Source: Pseudomonas sp. AKS31 (GTDB lineage: Bacteria > Pseudomonadota > Gammaproteobacteria > Pseudomonadales > Pseudomonadaceae). From it: a stretch of DNA of 47,210 nt. The stretch covers positions 100,960 through 148,169 of the forward strand of contig NZ_JAMLFX010000006.1 of assembly GCF_023634765.1 (NCBI RefSeq), in the 5' to 3' direction. This document shows positions 16,629 to 25,520 of the stretch, piece by piece. The position numbers were made by a program, and so were the translations under genes. Positions within the stretch are counted from its first letter, which is position 1. Every line of letters starts with the position of its first letter. A model generated the notes under the pieces. That model searched no databases, was not told the origin of the DNA, and worked only from the letters and a program-made list of their open reading frames with translations.

Positions 16629-18989
16629 TCAGAAGTCGTAGCGACCGGTGACGCCCAGCGTGCGCGGTGTGCCGAGCAGGCCTTCATAGCCGCCGTTGCC
16701 GCCCGTCCACAGGGTCGTGTAGTAAGTTTTGTCGAAGGCGTTTTTCAGCCACAGCGACACGTCCCACTGACCCTGATTGAAGTCGCCGCGCAGGCCGGTG
16801 GAGAAGTTGACCACGGCGTAACTCGGGATCTGTCCGTAGTCGGAATCCTCGACCGTGCCGACGGCTTTCGAGCGAAACGCATAGCTCGCGGTGACGTAGG
16901 GTTCGAAGCCGTTATCCAGATTCCATTTGTATTCACCGTTGGCGTTGCCGATCCATTTCGAGGCGCCGACCACTTGATGACCGCTGAGGTCGCAAGACGC
17001 TGGAGCACCCGGCGCCTGGCTGACTTCCGGCGGGCACGGGGCATCTTTGTACGAGAGGTAACTGACGTCGTTGTAGGAGCCGTTGATGTTCAATGTCAGG
17101 CCGCGCAACGGGATCACCGTGCTTTCGAACTCGACCCCGCGTGAACGTACGGAACCGGCGTTGGTCAGGTATTGCACGCGGTTTTCAGCGTCGTAGGCGT
17201 TGGTCTGGTAAGCATTGACCTGGGTCCAGAACACGTTGGCGTTGAGTTGCAAACGGTGGTCCCACAGCGTGCTCTTGAAACCGAGTTCGGCGTTGTTCGC
17301 GCGTTCGGTGCCGATCAGCAACGAATCGGCGCCGGCCACCGGTGCGGAACCGACCGCGAGGTTAACCCCGCCGGATTTCTCGCCGTGGGACAACGTGGCG
17401 TAGCCGAGCACATCATCGGTGATGCGATAGCTGAGGTTGAGCAGCCCGGACGGACTGGAACTGTACTGATTCAGATCGCCGGAATCGTAGGCGCCGGCAC
17501 GACCGCGCCGCGCCGTGGCCGCAGCGCCCGTTACGGCAGCGCCACCAATCGGCGCATCCCGTGTGACCCAGGCAGATTTTTCTTCATAAGTGCCACGTAC
17601 CCCGGCGGTGAAGTCCAGCCGCTCGGTAAGGTGCCAGGTGCCTTGGGCGAACAGCGCGAAGCTGTCGGTCTTGATATGGCCGTTGCCAATACTGGTGACA
17701 TTGGCCAGCGCTCCGCGCGCCGTGCCATTCCAGATATCGGCTTGCGGGCCGTAATAGGCGAAGGATTTGTTGTCCAGATCCGAACCGAAGTAGTAGGCGC
17801 CCACGACGTAATCGAAGAACTCACCCTTGGGTGAGGCCAGGCGAAATTCCTGCGAGTACTGCTTGTCTTCCACCGACACCCCGGCGTTATAACTCGCCGG
17901 CACGTTGAGGCCGTCGTCGTTGCGCGGAGTGAAATTCCAGAAGCGATAGGAACTGATCGAGGTCAGTGTGAAGTCGCTTGGCAGCGTCCAGTTGGCCTCC
18001 ACCGAGGTGCCGCCCTGATGCACGGTGACATGCTGGTCATTGTCCAGATTGACCTTGCGGTGCGATCCGTTGACCAGTGTTGCGCCGGCGGCATTGGCCC
18101 GCGCCTGATAGAGATTGACGCCGTTGATGGTCGGCCCGGTGTTGTACAGCACGCGGGTACCGGCACTGGAATCCTCTTCGTTGTAGTCGCCGATCCAGCG
18201 CAGGTTGAAATCTTCATTGGGCTTGAACAGCAGTTGCGCGCGGAAGCCCTCGCGCGATCCGCCATTCAAATCATGGCCGTCGTATTCGTTTTTGATGTCG
18301 CCGTCACTGCGCGTGCGGTAGGCCGAAAAACGCCCGGCCAGTTGGTCGTTGAGCGGCCCGGAAATGGTGCCCTTGGTCTGGAAATAACCGTCCTCGCCGA
18401 CCGAGGTTTCGATGCTGCGCTCAGGCGTGAGAGTTGGCGCGCGGGTGCTGATATTGATCACCCCGGCGGTGGTGTTTTTGCCGAACAACGTGCCCTGCGG
18501 CCCGCGCAGGACCTCAAGCTGCTCGATGTCCATCAAGTCAAACACCGCCATCCCCGGACGGCCCAGATAGACGTTGTCTATGTACAGGCCCACGCTGCCT
18601 TCCAGGCCATCGCTCGCCGGGTTGTTGCCGAGGCCACGGATCGACACGCTGGACTGCCGCGCGTGCATGTAGGCGACGTTGACGCTGGGCACCAGTTGCT
18701 GCAAATCCTGAATCCGGTAGACGCGCTGCGTCTCCAGATTCTGTCCGCTGACCACACTCATTGGCGTCGGTACGTCCTGCGAACTTTCTTCGCGACGGCG
18801 GGTGGTGACGGTCACGGTTTCCAGTTGTGAACTGTTGGCGGCAGGCTTGCCGGCCGGCACCGGCGCCGGGGTTTCCGCTTCGGCGGCGTAACCGTGAGTC
18901 CAGCTCGCGCTCCCTGCCAGCAGCAGGGCCAGAGGCAGGCGTTTGAGCCGTCGTGGCGTTAAGGGTGACGCAAGGTTCAACGGACTCAT
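16629..18989 (-). CDS. sftP: TonB-dependent outer-membrane receptor, SftP-like (sulfate esters)
   Basis: A 786-aa outer-membrane receptor. The signal peptide runs to about HGYAAEAE, the TonB-box region is around LETVTVTTRRREESS, the plug domain contains VPTPMSVVSGQNLETQRV, SVSIRGLG and EVLRGPQGTLFGKNTTAGVINI, and a 22-strand barrel ends in GVTGRYDF with terminal Phe. The ATG at 18989 has AGGAG 7 nt upstream and is preferred over the upstream start. It is divergent from a LysR gene, the sftR-sftP arrangement of P. putida, whose receptor takes up sulfate esters. After about residue 170 there is no Met and only two Cys. It likely delivers ligand to AtsRBC using the adjacent TonB-ExbBD. Confidence 0.88.
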   Translation of the reverse strand: MSPLNLASPLTPRRLKRLPLALLLAGSASWTHGYAAEAETPAPVPAGKPAANSSQLETVTVTTRRREESSQDVPTPMSVVSGQNLETQRVYRIQDLQQLVPSVNVAYMHARQSSVSIRGLGNNPASDGLEGSVGLYIDNVYLGRPGMAVFDLMDIEQLEVLRGPQGTLFGKNTTAGVINISTRAPTLTPERSIETSVGEDGYFQTKGTISGPLNDQLAGRFSAYRTRSDGDIKNEYDGHDLNGGSREGFRAQLLFKPNEDFNLRWIGDYNEEDSSAGTRVLYNTGPTINGVNLYQARANAAGATLVNGSHRKVNLDNDQHVTVHQGGTSVEANWTLPSDFTLTSISSYRFWNFTPRNDDGLNVPASYNAGVSVEDKQYSQEFRLASPKGEFFDYVVGAYYFGSDLDNKSFAYYGPQADIWNGTARGALANVTSIGNGHIKTDSFALFAQGTWHLTERLDFTAGVRGTYEEKSAWVTRDAPIGGAAVTGAAATARRGRAGAYDSGDLNQYSSSPSGLLNLSYRITDDVLGYATLSHGEKSGGVNLAVGSAPVAGADSLLIGTERANNAELGFKSTLWDHRLQLNANVFWTQVNAYQTNAYDAENRVQYLTNAGSVRSRGVEFESTVIPLRGLTLNINGSYNDVSYLSYKDAPCPPEVSQAPGAPASCDLSGHQVVGASKWIGNANGEYKWNLDNGFEPYVTASYAFRSKAVGTVEDSDYGQIPSYAVVNFSTGLRGDFNQGQWDVSLWLKNAFDKTYYTTLWTGGNGGYEGLLGTPRTLGVTGRYDF

Positions 18990-19154
18990 GGCGCGGCTCC
19001 TGGTCAAAAAACACACAGACATCATCAACGCTGCATATTCTTTTAAGTTATTTATTTATGGATTTACAAATATTTACTGCATAAGAGATTGCCTTTATAA
19101 GGAGTCGACCTAATGCATATCCAATGCATTTCCCGGATATTTTTTATGTGAAAA

Positions 19155-20099
19155 ATGCATATCGACTTGCGCCAACTTCGTCACTTCATCGCCTTGGCTG
19201 AACAACGCAGCTTCGTCGCCGGCGCGCAGGCGGTGAACCTGTCGCAGTCGGCGTTCAGCCGCAGCATTCAGGCGCTGGAGCACAGCGTTGGCTGTCAGTT
19301 GGTTGATCGCGGGCGCAAGGAGTTACCGCCGACCAAACAGGGCCAGGTGCTGCTGGAGCACGCGCGGCGACTGGTCAGTGGCGCGCAGCAGATGGCCAAC
19401 GAGATCAGTCAGTTCAAAGGGCTGGAAGCGGGGGAATTACGCTTCGGTTGCGGGCCGGCGCCGGCGGCGGGTTTGATCCCTCGGGCGATTGGCAGCTTTA
19501 TAGGGCGCTATCCGAAAGCGCGAGTGCAGTTTCAGGTCGATGACTGGCAGAGTCTGAGCAAGCGGTTACTCAGTGAGGAGTTCGAATTCTTCGTCGCGGA
19601 CACGCGCTACTTCGAGGCCGATCCAGACTATCTGACGCACCGGTTGCGTCCGCGCAAATGGCATTTCTGTTGCCGTGAGGGGCATCCGCTGGCCGGTTTT
19701 GAGCGGGTCACGGCCGAACAATTGATGAGCTATCCGCTGGCGGTAAGTATTCGTCCGCCGAACCTGCGCAAGGTCATCATCGACCTCAGCGGCCGCCCGG
19801 ATTTCACGCCCAATGTGGAATGTGAAAACAGTGCCAGCCTGCTCAGCGTGGTGCTGCGCTCGGAGGCGATCGGGATTGTTGGCGCGTATTCGGATGCGTT
19901 GCATCAGGCCAAGGGTGAGCTGGTGTGTCTGCGCATTGAAGGGTTGGCCGATGATCTTGAGGAGTTGTACACCCGTTACGGGATTGTCAGCCGGGCGGGG
20001 TATCGGTTGTCGCCGTTGGCGGAAGCGATGATTGAGCAGATCAAGGCGATAGATCAGCAGGATGAGGAGGTTTGCTCGCTGCAGAATCTCGCCGTTTGA
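19155..20099 (+). CDS. sftR: LysR-type regulator, SftR-like
   Basis: A 314-aa LysR regulator: N-terminal winged HTH (LRQLRHFIALAEQRSFVAGAQAVNLSQSAFSRSIQALE), then a periplasmic-binding-like effector domain. It is divergent from the sulfate-ester receptor with 165 bp between starts, fitting SftR, the sulfate-ester regulator of P. putida. No good Shine-Dalgarno precedes the ATG (TTATGTGAAAA), suggesting weak translation. It is clearly paralogous to the LysR protein at 23204 (shared FGCGPAPA, EFF(V/I)AD and CRxGHPL segments). The intergenic region holds TATTCTTTTAAGTTATTTAT (19036-19055), similar to the AT-rich site upstream of oscA. Confidence 0.85.
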   Translation: MHIDLRQLRHFIALAEQRSFVAGAQAVNLSQSAFSRSIQALEHSVGCQLVDRGRKELPPTKQGQVLLEHARRLVSGAQQMANEISQFKGLEAGELRFGCGPAPAAGLIPRAIGSFIGRYPKARVQFQVDDWQSLSKRLLSEEFEFFVADTRYFEADPDYLTHRLRPRKWHFCCREGHPLAGFERVTAEQLMSYPLAVSIRPPNLRKVIIDLSGRPDFTPNVECENSASLLSVVLRSEAIGIVGAYSDALHQAKGELVCLRIEGLADDLEELYTRYGIVSRAGYRLSPLAEAMIEQIKAIDQQDEEVCSLQNLAV

Positions 20100-20104
20100 T
20101 CCAC

Positions 20105-20203
20105 CGCTATCGCTGGCAAGCCAGCTCCCACATGATTCGCGCCGAGCACAAACCATTTGAACACTCCCAATACCTGTGGGAGCTGGCTTGCCAGCGATGG
20201 CGG
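20105..20203. repeat. REP inverted pair (TGTGGGAGCTGGCTTGCCAGC family)
   Basis: CGCTGGCAAGCCAGCTCCCACA (last bases at 20132) faces TGTGGGAGCTGGCTTGCC at 20175 onwards. It lies between sftR and the downstream sulfatase gene. The same family recurs at 36793-36883. Confidence 0.85.
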
Positions 20204-20314
20204 CAGTGCAGGCAACGATGCATTTCCTGCATAAAACCCATTCCCCAAATGCACTTGCCGAACACCCCCAGCGAAAGCGACAACCCTCGCCTGTCCCATT
20301 GACCGGTGAACCCC

Positions 20315-21931
20315 ATGCCCACCCCGCCAAACCCCGTGCGCAACGTGCTGTACATCATGTGCGACCAACTGCGCCGCGATTACCTGTCCTGCTACGGCCA
20401 TCCGCATTTGCACACGCCGAACATCGATCGCCTGGCTGCAGCCGGCGTACGTTTCAGCCGCGCCTACACTCAAGGCACGATTTGCGGCCCGTCGCGGATG
20501 TCTGCTTACACCGGACGCTATGTCAGCAGTCATCAAGTGGCGTGGAACGCCGTGCCGTTGCCGCTGGAAGAACTGACCATCGGCGATTACCTGCGCCCCC
20601 ACGGCATTCGTACTGCGCTGGTCGGCAAGACCCACGCCACGGCGAATATCGATGCCTTGCAACGCCTGGCGATCAACCCCGACAGCGAACAGGCCGAAAT
20701 CCTCAACGAAGTCGGCTTCGAACCCTACATGCGCCATGACGGCATCTATCCCGACGACCCGCTGTTCGACGACAAGCGCGAATCCGCGCCCTACACCCAT
20801 TACCTGCGCGAACACGGTTTCGACGGCAAAAACCCCTGGCACGACTGGGCCAACGCCGCCGAAGGCACGAACGGTGAAATCCTCAGTGGCTGGCAAATGC
20901 GTCATGCGAATTTGCCAGCACGAATTCCCGAGCAACACTCAGAGACTGTCTACACTACAAATCGAGCCATCGACTTCATCACCGAGCAAGGCGAGAAATC
21001 GTGGTGTTTACACCTCTCCTATATCAAACCGCACTGGCCCTACATCGTACCGGCGCCGTACCACGCCTTGTACAGTACGAAATCGATTCTCGAAGCAGTC
21101 CGCGCGACGCCCTCCGACGCCAGCAAACACCCTGTATACGCTGCCTTTCGCCAGCATGAGGAAAGCCTCAACTTCTCCCGCGATTCAGTACGATTGACTG
21201 TAATCCCTACGTACATGGGTCTGATCAAGCAAGTGGATGATCAACTCGGGCGGCTGTTCGATTTTTTGCAGAGCAACGGCCGTTGGGAGGACACGTTGAT
21301 CGTGTTCACCAGCGATCACGGCGACTTTCTCGGTGATCACTGGTTGGGAGAGAAGGAGTATTTGCTGGAGCAGGCGGTTGGTGTGCCGCTGATCGTGCGC
21401 GATCCTCGGGCGGCGGCAGATATCACGCGCGGAACGGTTGATGAGCGACTGGCGGAAACCATCGACGCACTGCCGACGTTTCTTCAAGCATTAGGGCTGC
21501 CGGGAGCAGAGCATCGGCTTGAAGGGCGTTCGTTGATCCCGCTTCTACACGGCGAAAATCCGGACTGGCGCCGCTATGCAATCAGTGAATATGACTACGC
21601 CTTTCAGGCGCCGGCGCGCGAGCGTTTGGGCCAGCCGATCGACCGTTGCCGCATGACCATGGTGCGTAGCGAGCGCTGGAAATACCTGGCGTACGACGGC
21701 TTTCGGCCGCAGTTGTTTGATCTGTTGAATGATCCACAGGAGCTGCGTGACCTGGGAGATGATCCGGCGTTCGCGGCGGTGCGCGAGGAACATGCGGGGT
21801 ATTTGTTTGAGTGGGTGCGCGGGTTGAAGCGGCGCACGACCATTAGTCATCAGGAGATTGATTGGCGTGGGCAGCGGTTTCGTTATGGTGAGCCGGAAGC
21901 CGAGAAGGTTGTTCAGATTGGTGTTTGGTAG
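20315..21931 (+). CDS. Phosphonate monoester hydrolase/sulfatase family enzyme
   Basis: A 538-aa alkaline-phosphatase-superfamily hydrolase of sulfate or phosphonate monoesters. The active-site motif CGPSR (C-x-P-x-R, Cys57) is the formylglycine-type signature, so the Cys must be converted by a maturation enzyme not encoded here. Metal-site segments are VLYIMCDQLRRDYLS near the N-terminus and FTSDHGDFLGDHWLGEKEYLLEQ. YTGRYVSSHQVAWN follows the pattern of phosphonate monoester hydrolases. There is no signal peptide, so it is probably cytoplasmic. An ATG at 20315 with GGTGA upstream is preferred over a GTG at 20306. Unlike AtsK it has many Met/Cys residues. The segment about 20880-21230 is visibly more AT-rich than the rest. 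Confidence 0.88.
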   Translation: MPTPPNPVRNVLYIMCDQLRRDYLSCYGHPHLHTPNIDRLAAAGVRFSRAYTQGTICGPSRMSAYTGRYVSSHQVAWNAVPLPLEELTIGDYLRPHGIRTALVGKTHATANIDALQRLAINPDSEQAEILNEVGFEPYMRHDGIYPDDPLFDDKRESAPYTHYLREHGFDGKNPWHDWANAAEGTNGEILSGWQMRHANLPARIPEQHSETVYTTNRAIDFITEQGEKSWCLHLSYIKPHWPYIVPAPYHALYSTKSILEAVRATPSDASKHPVYAAFRQHEESLNFSRDSVRLTVIPTYMGLIKQVDDQLGRLFDFLQSNGRWEDTLIVFTSDHGDFLGDHWLGEKEYLLEQAVGVPLIVRDPRAAADITRGTVDERLAETIDALPTFLQALGLPGAEHRLEGRSLIPLLHGENPDWRRYAISEYDYAFQAPARERLGQPIDRCRMTMVRSERWKYLAYDGFRPQLFDLLNDPQELRDLGDDPAFAAVREEHAGYLFEWVRGLKRRTTISHQEIDWRGQRFRYGEPEAEKVVQIGVW

Positions 21932-21939
21932 CTTTAAGA

Positions 21940-22105
21940 GCCCCTCACCCTAACCCTCTCCCGTAGGGAGAGGGGACTGAACGAGTTGTTTTTTAGGTTT
22001 ACGCCGACCTGAAATATCAAGGTTGAACTCAGGTTCGAAAAGCCCCCGATCGGCTCCCTCTCCCCCCGGGAGAGGGCTGGGCGGGCGGCGTTCCGATGAG
22101 GGGCT
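21940..22105. repeat. TIR element, copy 4
   Basis: GCCCCTCACCCTAACCCTC at the left end and, at the right, GAGAGGGCTGGGCGGGCGG then GATGAGGGGC, a right end interrupted by about ten bases. The interior has CGCCGACCTGAAATATCAAG. It lies between the convergent sulfatase and atsK genes. Confidence 0.8.
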
Positions 22106-22113
22106 TTTGATCT

Positions 22114-23022
22114 TCAATCGCGACCTTTGATGGTCTGGCTACGCTGTCCCGAAGCCCCAACCGGCACTTCCCCCTTCAACGTCACCCGACGCACCACTCG
22201 ATCCTGAGTGCCGTAATCATCAATCGCGTAATGCTGCGTCGAGCGGTTATCCCAGATCGCCACATCACCGGCCTTCCAGCGCCAGCGAACGGTGTTTTCC
22301 TGACGAATCACATGGCTCTGCAACAGCCCGAACAGATGCGCCGAATCCGCCTGCGAATAGCCCTTGATGCGTTTGACGAAATGCCCCAGCAGCAAGCTCT
22401 TCTCACCGCTGATCGGGTGCACGCGGACCACGGGGTGTTCGGTCTCGTAAACGGTCGAGGTGAAGACCTTGCGATAGCGCTCAAGCTTCTCCGCCGAGAC
22501 GTCCGGTTTCGCGCTGGCGTAGTCATATTCGTTGCTGTGCACGGCGACCAGTTTGTCGGCCAGTTCACGCAGCTCGGTCGGCAAGCCGTTGTACGCCGTC
22601 GCGGTGTTGGCCCACAGGGTATCGCCACCGAACGCCGGCGCGACGACCGAGCGCAGAATCGAGGCTTTCGGGTAGGCGTCGACGAAGGTCACGTCGGTGT
22701 GCCAGGAGTTGGCGCGCTGGCCTTCGGCGCCGTCCAGTTCGAGCAGATAACGCGTGCCCTCGCGGGACGGCACCGTTGGATGCGCCACCGGCTCGCCGAG
22801 CAAATGCGCGAAGGCTTCCTGACGCTGATCGTCGAGCTGAGTCTGCTCGCGGAAGAACACGACTTTGTATTGGACCAGGGCCTGTTGAATCGCTTCGACG
22901 GTGGCGGCGTCCAGCTCACCGGACAGGTGCACGCCACGGATCTCGGCGCCGATACGACCGGCCACCGGATGAATTTCCAGCGCGTGGACAGCGGGTTTTA
23001 CTGCGAGTGCGGCATTGCTCAT
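22114..23022 (-). CDS. atsK: 2-oxoglutarate-dependent alkylsulfatase AtsK
   Basis: A 302-aa TauD/TfdA-family Fe(II)/2-oxoglutarate dioxygenase that hydroxylates alkyl sulfate esters, releasing sulfite/sulfate and an aldehyde. The iron triad is H108-x-D110 (SWHTDVTF) and H264 (TQHYAIDDYG); R275 and R279 in DRVVRRVTL are placed to bind 2-oxoglutarate and substrate. Length and residue positions agree with what I recall of P. putida AtsK. The protein has no Met or Cys after the start in 301 residues. It is divergent from the LysR gene at 23204, and an 8-bp inverted repeat (CTATCTAT ... ATAGATAG) lies 50-82 bp upstream of the ATG. Another TauD-family substrate is possible, but the context favours sulfate esters. 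Confidence 0.88.
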   Translation of the reverse strand: MSNAALAVKPAVHALEIHPVAGRIGAEIRGVHLSGELDAATVEAIQQALVQYKVVFFREQTQLDDQRQEAFAHLLGEPVAHPTVPSREGTRYLLELDGAEGQRANSWHTDVTFVDAYPKASILRSVVAPAFGGDTLWANTATAYNGLPTELRELADKLVAVHSNEYDYASAKPDVSAEKLERYRKVFTSTVYETEHPVVRVHPISGEKSLLLGHFVKRIKGYSQADSAHLFGLLQSHVIRQENTVRWRWKAGDVAIWDNRSTQHYAIDDYGTQDRVVRRVTLKGEVPVGASGQRSQTIKGRD

Positions 23023-23072
23023 GGGTAGACCCTCATCGACTGCTTACGGTTTGGCGGCAGCGAAACAACGCT

Positions 23073-23104
23073 CTATCTATATTCCATTTACATCTAATAG
23101 ATAG
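23073..23104. promoter_or_regulatory. Operator-like inverted repeat upstream of atsK
   Basis: CTATCTAT (23073-23080), a 16-bp AT-rich spacer, and ATAGATAG (23097-23104). It lies between divergent atsK and a LysR gene, where LysR operators are expected. GGAATAAGAGCATGCATTT follows at 23122. Confidence 0.45.
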
Positions 23105-23203
23105 CCACATGCTTCGTTGACGGAATAAGAGCATGCATTTAAAACCTCTAGTAACCCTCGTCGCAAATGCCTTCGAGCTATTTTTAGGATGCCGGAAAAG
23201 CAT

Positions 23204-24124
23204 ATGGATCTTCGCCAGTTGCGTTACTTCATCGCCCTCAACGAACACCGCAGTTTTGTCCGCGCGGCCGACGCGATGGGCATCACTCAACCGGCGTTCA
23301 GCCGCAGTATTCAAGGGCTGGAGCAAGAGTTCGGTTGCGTACTGGTGGATCGCGGCAATAAGGATCTGCGCCCCACGCCCGAGGGCCAGGTGGTGCTGCA
23401 ACACGCCCTGACGCTGGTGCAGGGCGCAGCGTTGCTCAGCGCCGAAGTGACGCAGATGACCAAGCTCGACGCCGGCGAGGTGCACTTCGGCTGCGGCCCG
23501 GCACCGGCGGTGAAACTGGTGCCGGATGCGGTGGCGCAATTCATCAATGCGCACCCGAAAGTGCGCACCTGTTTTCAGGTGGATAACTGGGAAAAACTCA
23601 GCCGCGCACTGAGCCGTGAAGAGATCGAGTTCTTCATCGCCGACATTCGCCATTTCGAGTCCGATCCGAACTTCCAGACCCAGGCGCTGACGCCCAAGCG
23701 CGGGGTGTTTTTCTGCCGCCCGGGGCATCCGTTGCTGGCCAAGGAAAGCCTGTCGACCAACGATATGTTCGACTATCCGCTGGCGACCACGCTGATCCCG
23801 CCGGGCATTCGCAAACTGCTGGCGAACCTCAGCGGGCGCATCGATTTTTCCCCGAGCATCGAGACCGAGCACTTTCCGGCGCTGGTCAAAGTGGTGCTGC
23901 AATCGAATGCGATTGGCGTCGGTACGGAGGAGGCATTTGTCGAGGACATTGCCAAGGGTTCGCTGGTGTTGCTGCACTGGCGCAATTTGCCGCAGAACCT
24001 GGAGAGCATGAATGCGCGCTGCGGGATTGTCAGTCGTACCGGGTTTCGGCTGTCGCCGGCGGCACGGGCAATGATCGAGACGTTGGTGGCGGTGGATCGG
24101 CAGAAGATCAGCGTCGCTGTTTAG
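23204..24124 (+). CDS. LysR-type regulator next to atsK
   Basis: A 306-aa LysR regulator with HTH segment RSFVRAADAMGITQPAFSRSIQGLEQ and an effector domain (VHFGCGPAPAVKLVPDAV, IGVGTEEAFVEDIAKGSL). The start at 23204 (MDLRQLRYFIAL) aligns with the SftR-like paralogue; an ATG at 23189 adds five residues and cannot be excluded. It is divergent from atsK and probably controls it and perhaps the ats operon in response to sulfate or sulfate esters. Of the two related LysR proteins in this cluster, I cannot tell from sequence which is the functional equivalent of P. putida SftR. Confidence 0.85.
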   Translation: MDLRQLRYFIALNEHRSFVRAADAMGITQPAFSRSIQGLEQEFGCVLVDRGNKDLRPTPEGQVVLQHALTLVQGAALLSAEVTQMTKLDAGEVHFGCGPAPAVKLVPDAVAQFINAHPKVRTCFQVDNWEKLSRALSREEIEFFIADIRHFESDPNFQTQALTPKRGVFFCRPGHPLLAKESLSTNDMFDYPLATTLIPPGIRKLLANLSGRIDFSPSIETEHFPALVKVVLQSNAIGVGTEEAFVEDIAKGSLVLLHWRNLPQNLESMNARCGIVSRTGFRLSPAARAMIETLVAVDRQKISVAV

Positions 24125-24129
24125 GGCCC

Positions 24130-24212
24130 TTTCGCGAGCAGGCTCGCTCCCACAGTGGTTCGGTGGTGAATGCAGAATCTGTGTTCACCTAAGAACCCTG
24201 CTCGCGAAGAGG
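24130..24212. repeat. REP inverted pair (TTCGCGAGCAGGCTCGCTCCCAC family)
   Basis: TTCGCGAGCAGGCTCGCTCC followed, 60 bases on, by the shorter arm CCTGCTCGCGAAGA. It lies between the convergent LysR and atsR genes; the family recurs at 41012-41102 and begins again at the right edge. Confidence 0.8.
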
Positions 24213-24232
24213 CCAGAGCAGGCGCTAGAGAT

Positions 24233-25246
24233 TCATAGCTTGGCCGCAGCCAGCTCAGGCGCCACCCAATCGCTGACCTTGAACGGCTTGCGAATCAGCC
24301 TCTCCTTCGCCGCCAGATCCACCGAGTCCTGCAACTTGCCAAGGAACACCGGATCCAGCGTCGACGGGAACACTTCGCTCAACTTCTGATCCTGCAGATC
24401 CTGGGTCAGGATCACCGGCGGATAGCTGGCCAAACCCGAGACCAGTTGCACGTAAGCGGCCTTGTTGCTGTCCTGCGTCAGCCACTCCACGGCCTGTTGT
24501 TGCGCCTTGAGCAGCTTGGCCACTGCTTCCGGGTGCGCGTCGACAAACTTGCCCGTGCCGACCAGTACCGACTGCACGCTGCCTGCGCCACCGAGATCCT
24601 TGGTGTTCAGCGGCAACTCGGCCAGCCCCTTGGCCTGCAATGCGCTCAACCCGGAGCTGCCCCATGACGCATCGATCTGCTTGGCTGCCAACGCCGCGAC
24701 CGCCGCATTGAAATCCAGATTGATGACTTTCAGGTCCTTCTCGCTGAGGCCCTGACTGGCCAGCGCCGCATCAAACGACAACTGCGTCGCGGTGCCACGG
24801 AAGATCGCCACGCGCTTGCCCTTGAGATCCTGCAACGTCTTGATCCCCGAACCCGGCACCACGCCCAGATACTGCTTCACGCCACGGGCACTGGCGCTGA
24901 GCAAACGCGTATCCAGGCCGTTGGACTTGCCGATGATTGCCGCCAGGTCGCCCAGATACGCCAGATCAACCTGACCGTTGGCAAACGCCTCATTGATCAC
25001 CGGTCCCGCGCCTTTGAAGAAACTCCACTGAATCTTGATGCCCTGATCGGCGAAGGCCTTTTCGAAGATCTGCTGATCGCGCAACACATCAACCACACCC
25101 CCACCGCTGTGCTGAGTGCCGGCGCTCAGGTCAGGCACGGCGATCCTGATTTCCTTGAGCTCGTCGGCATGCGCGGTGAACGCCAGCAGGCCCGCCAGAG
25201 CCGGAACGGCAAACAGACTGAAAACACGTTTGAAGGGAAGGTTCAT
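24233..25246 (-). CDS. atsR: Sulfate-ester/sulfonate ABC transporter substrate-binding protein
   Basis: A 337-aa periplasmic binding protein of the SsuA/TauA family. The signal peptide is MNLPFKRVFSLFAVPALAGLLAFTAHA. The body has IRIAVPDLS, GQVDLAYLGDLAAIIG, DLKGKRVAIFRGTATQLSF and QIDASWGSSGLSAL. It is divergent from the permease gene atsB, with the order atsR-atsB-atsC-atsA of P. aeruginosa but opposite orientation of the first gene. It delivers sulfate esters or sulfonates to AtsB. There is no Met or Cys at all after the initiator in 336 residues. AAGGAGC precedes the ATG by 8 nt. Confidence 0.88.
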   Translation of the reverse strand: MNLPFKRVFSLFAVPALAGLLAFTAHADELKEIRIAVPDLSAGTQHSGGGVVDVLRDQQIFEKAFADQGIKIQWSFFKGAGPVINEAFANGQVDLAYLGDLAAIIGKSNGLDTRLLSASARGVKQYLGVVPGSGIKTLQDLKGKRVAIFRGTATQLSFDAALASQGLSEKDLKVINLDFNAAVAALAAKQIDASWGSSGLSALQAKGLAELPLNTKDLGGAGSVQSVLVGTGKFVDAHPEAVAKLLKAQQQAVEWLTQDSNKAAYVQLVSGLASYPPVILTQDLQDQKLSEVFPSTLDPVFLGKLQDSVDLAAKERLIRKPFKVSDWVAPELAAAKL

Positions 25247-25520
25247 GGGTGCTGCTCCTTGATCACGACGGGCGTTGAGGAGCCGAAAGTAGGCCGAACG
25301 ACTACCAGCGCTTAAATACTATAAATGCACATTTTTATAGCTTTTTACGCTAAGCGAGCAGCGCCGGGGCTTGCAGCGGCATATGCATTAACAGCATTGA
25401 AAATATTCTTCGAATGCATTGGATGCGTGTGGGCTGGAGGCCTTAAATGGCGCTGCTTATCTCTAAAAACAACTTATTAAAGATTATTTATAACCATTAG
25501 CTCTTAGTTAATACCGCAAG
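25247..25520. promoter_or_regulatory. Divergent atsR/atsB control region
   Basis: Part of a 396-bp gene-free gap. It holds two AT-rich blocks: TTAAATACTATAAATGCAC near 25312, facing atsR, and TTATTAAAGATTATTTATAA (25474-25493), which resembles sites upstream of oscA and the receptor gene. The rest of the gap is the REP pair at 25521-25603. Confidence 0.4.

Noticed and set aside
20107..20358. 83-codon minus-strand ORF in a REP region
   Set aside because: It reads through REP repeats and into the sulfatase start; no motif.
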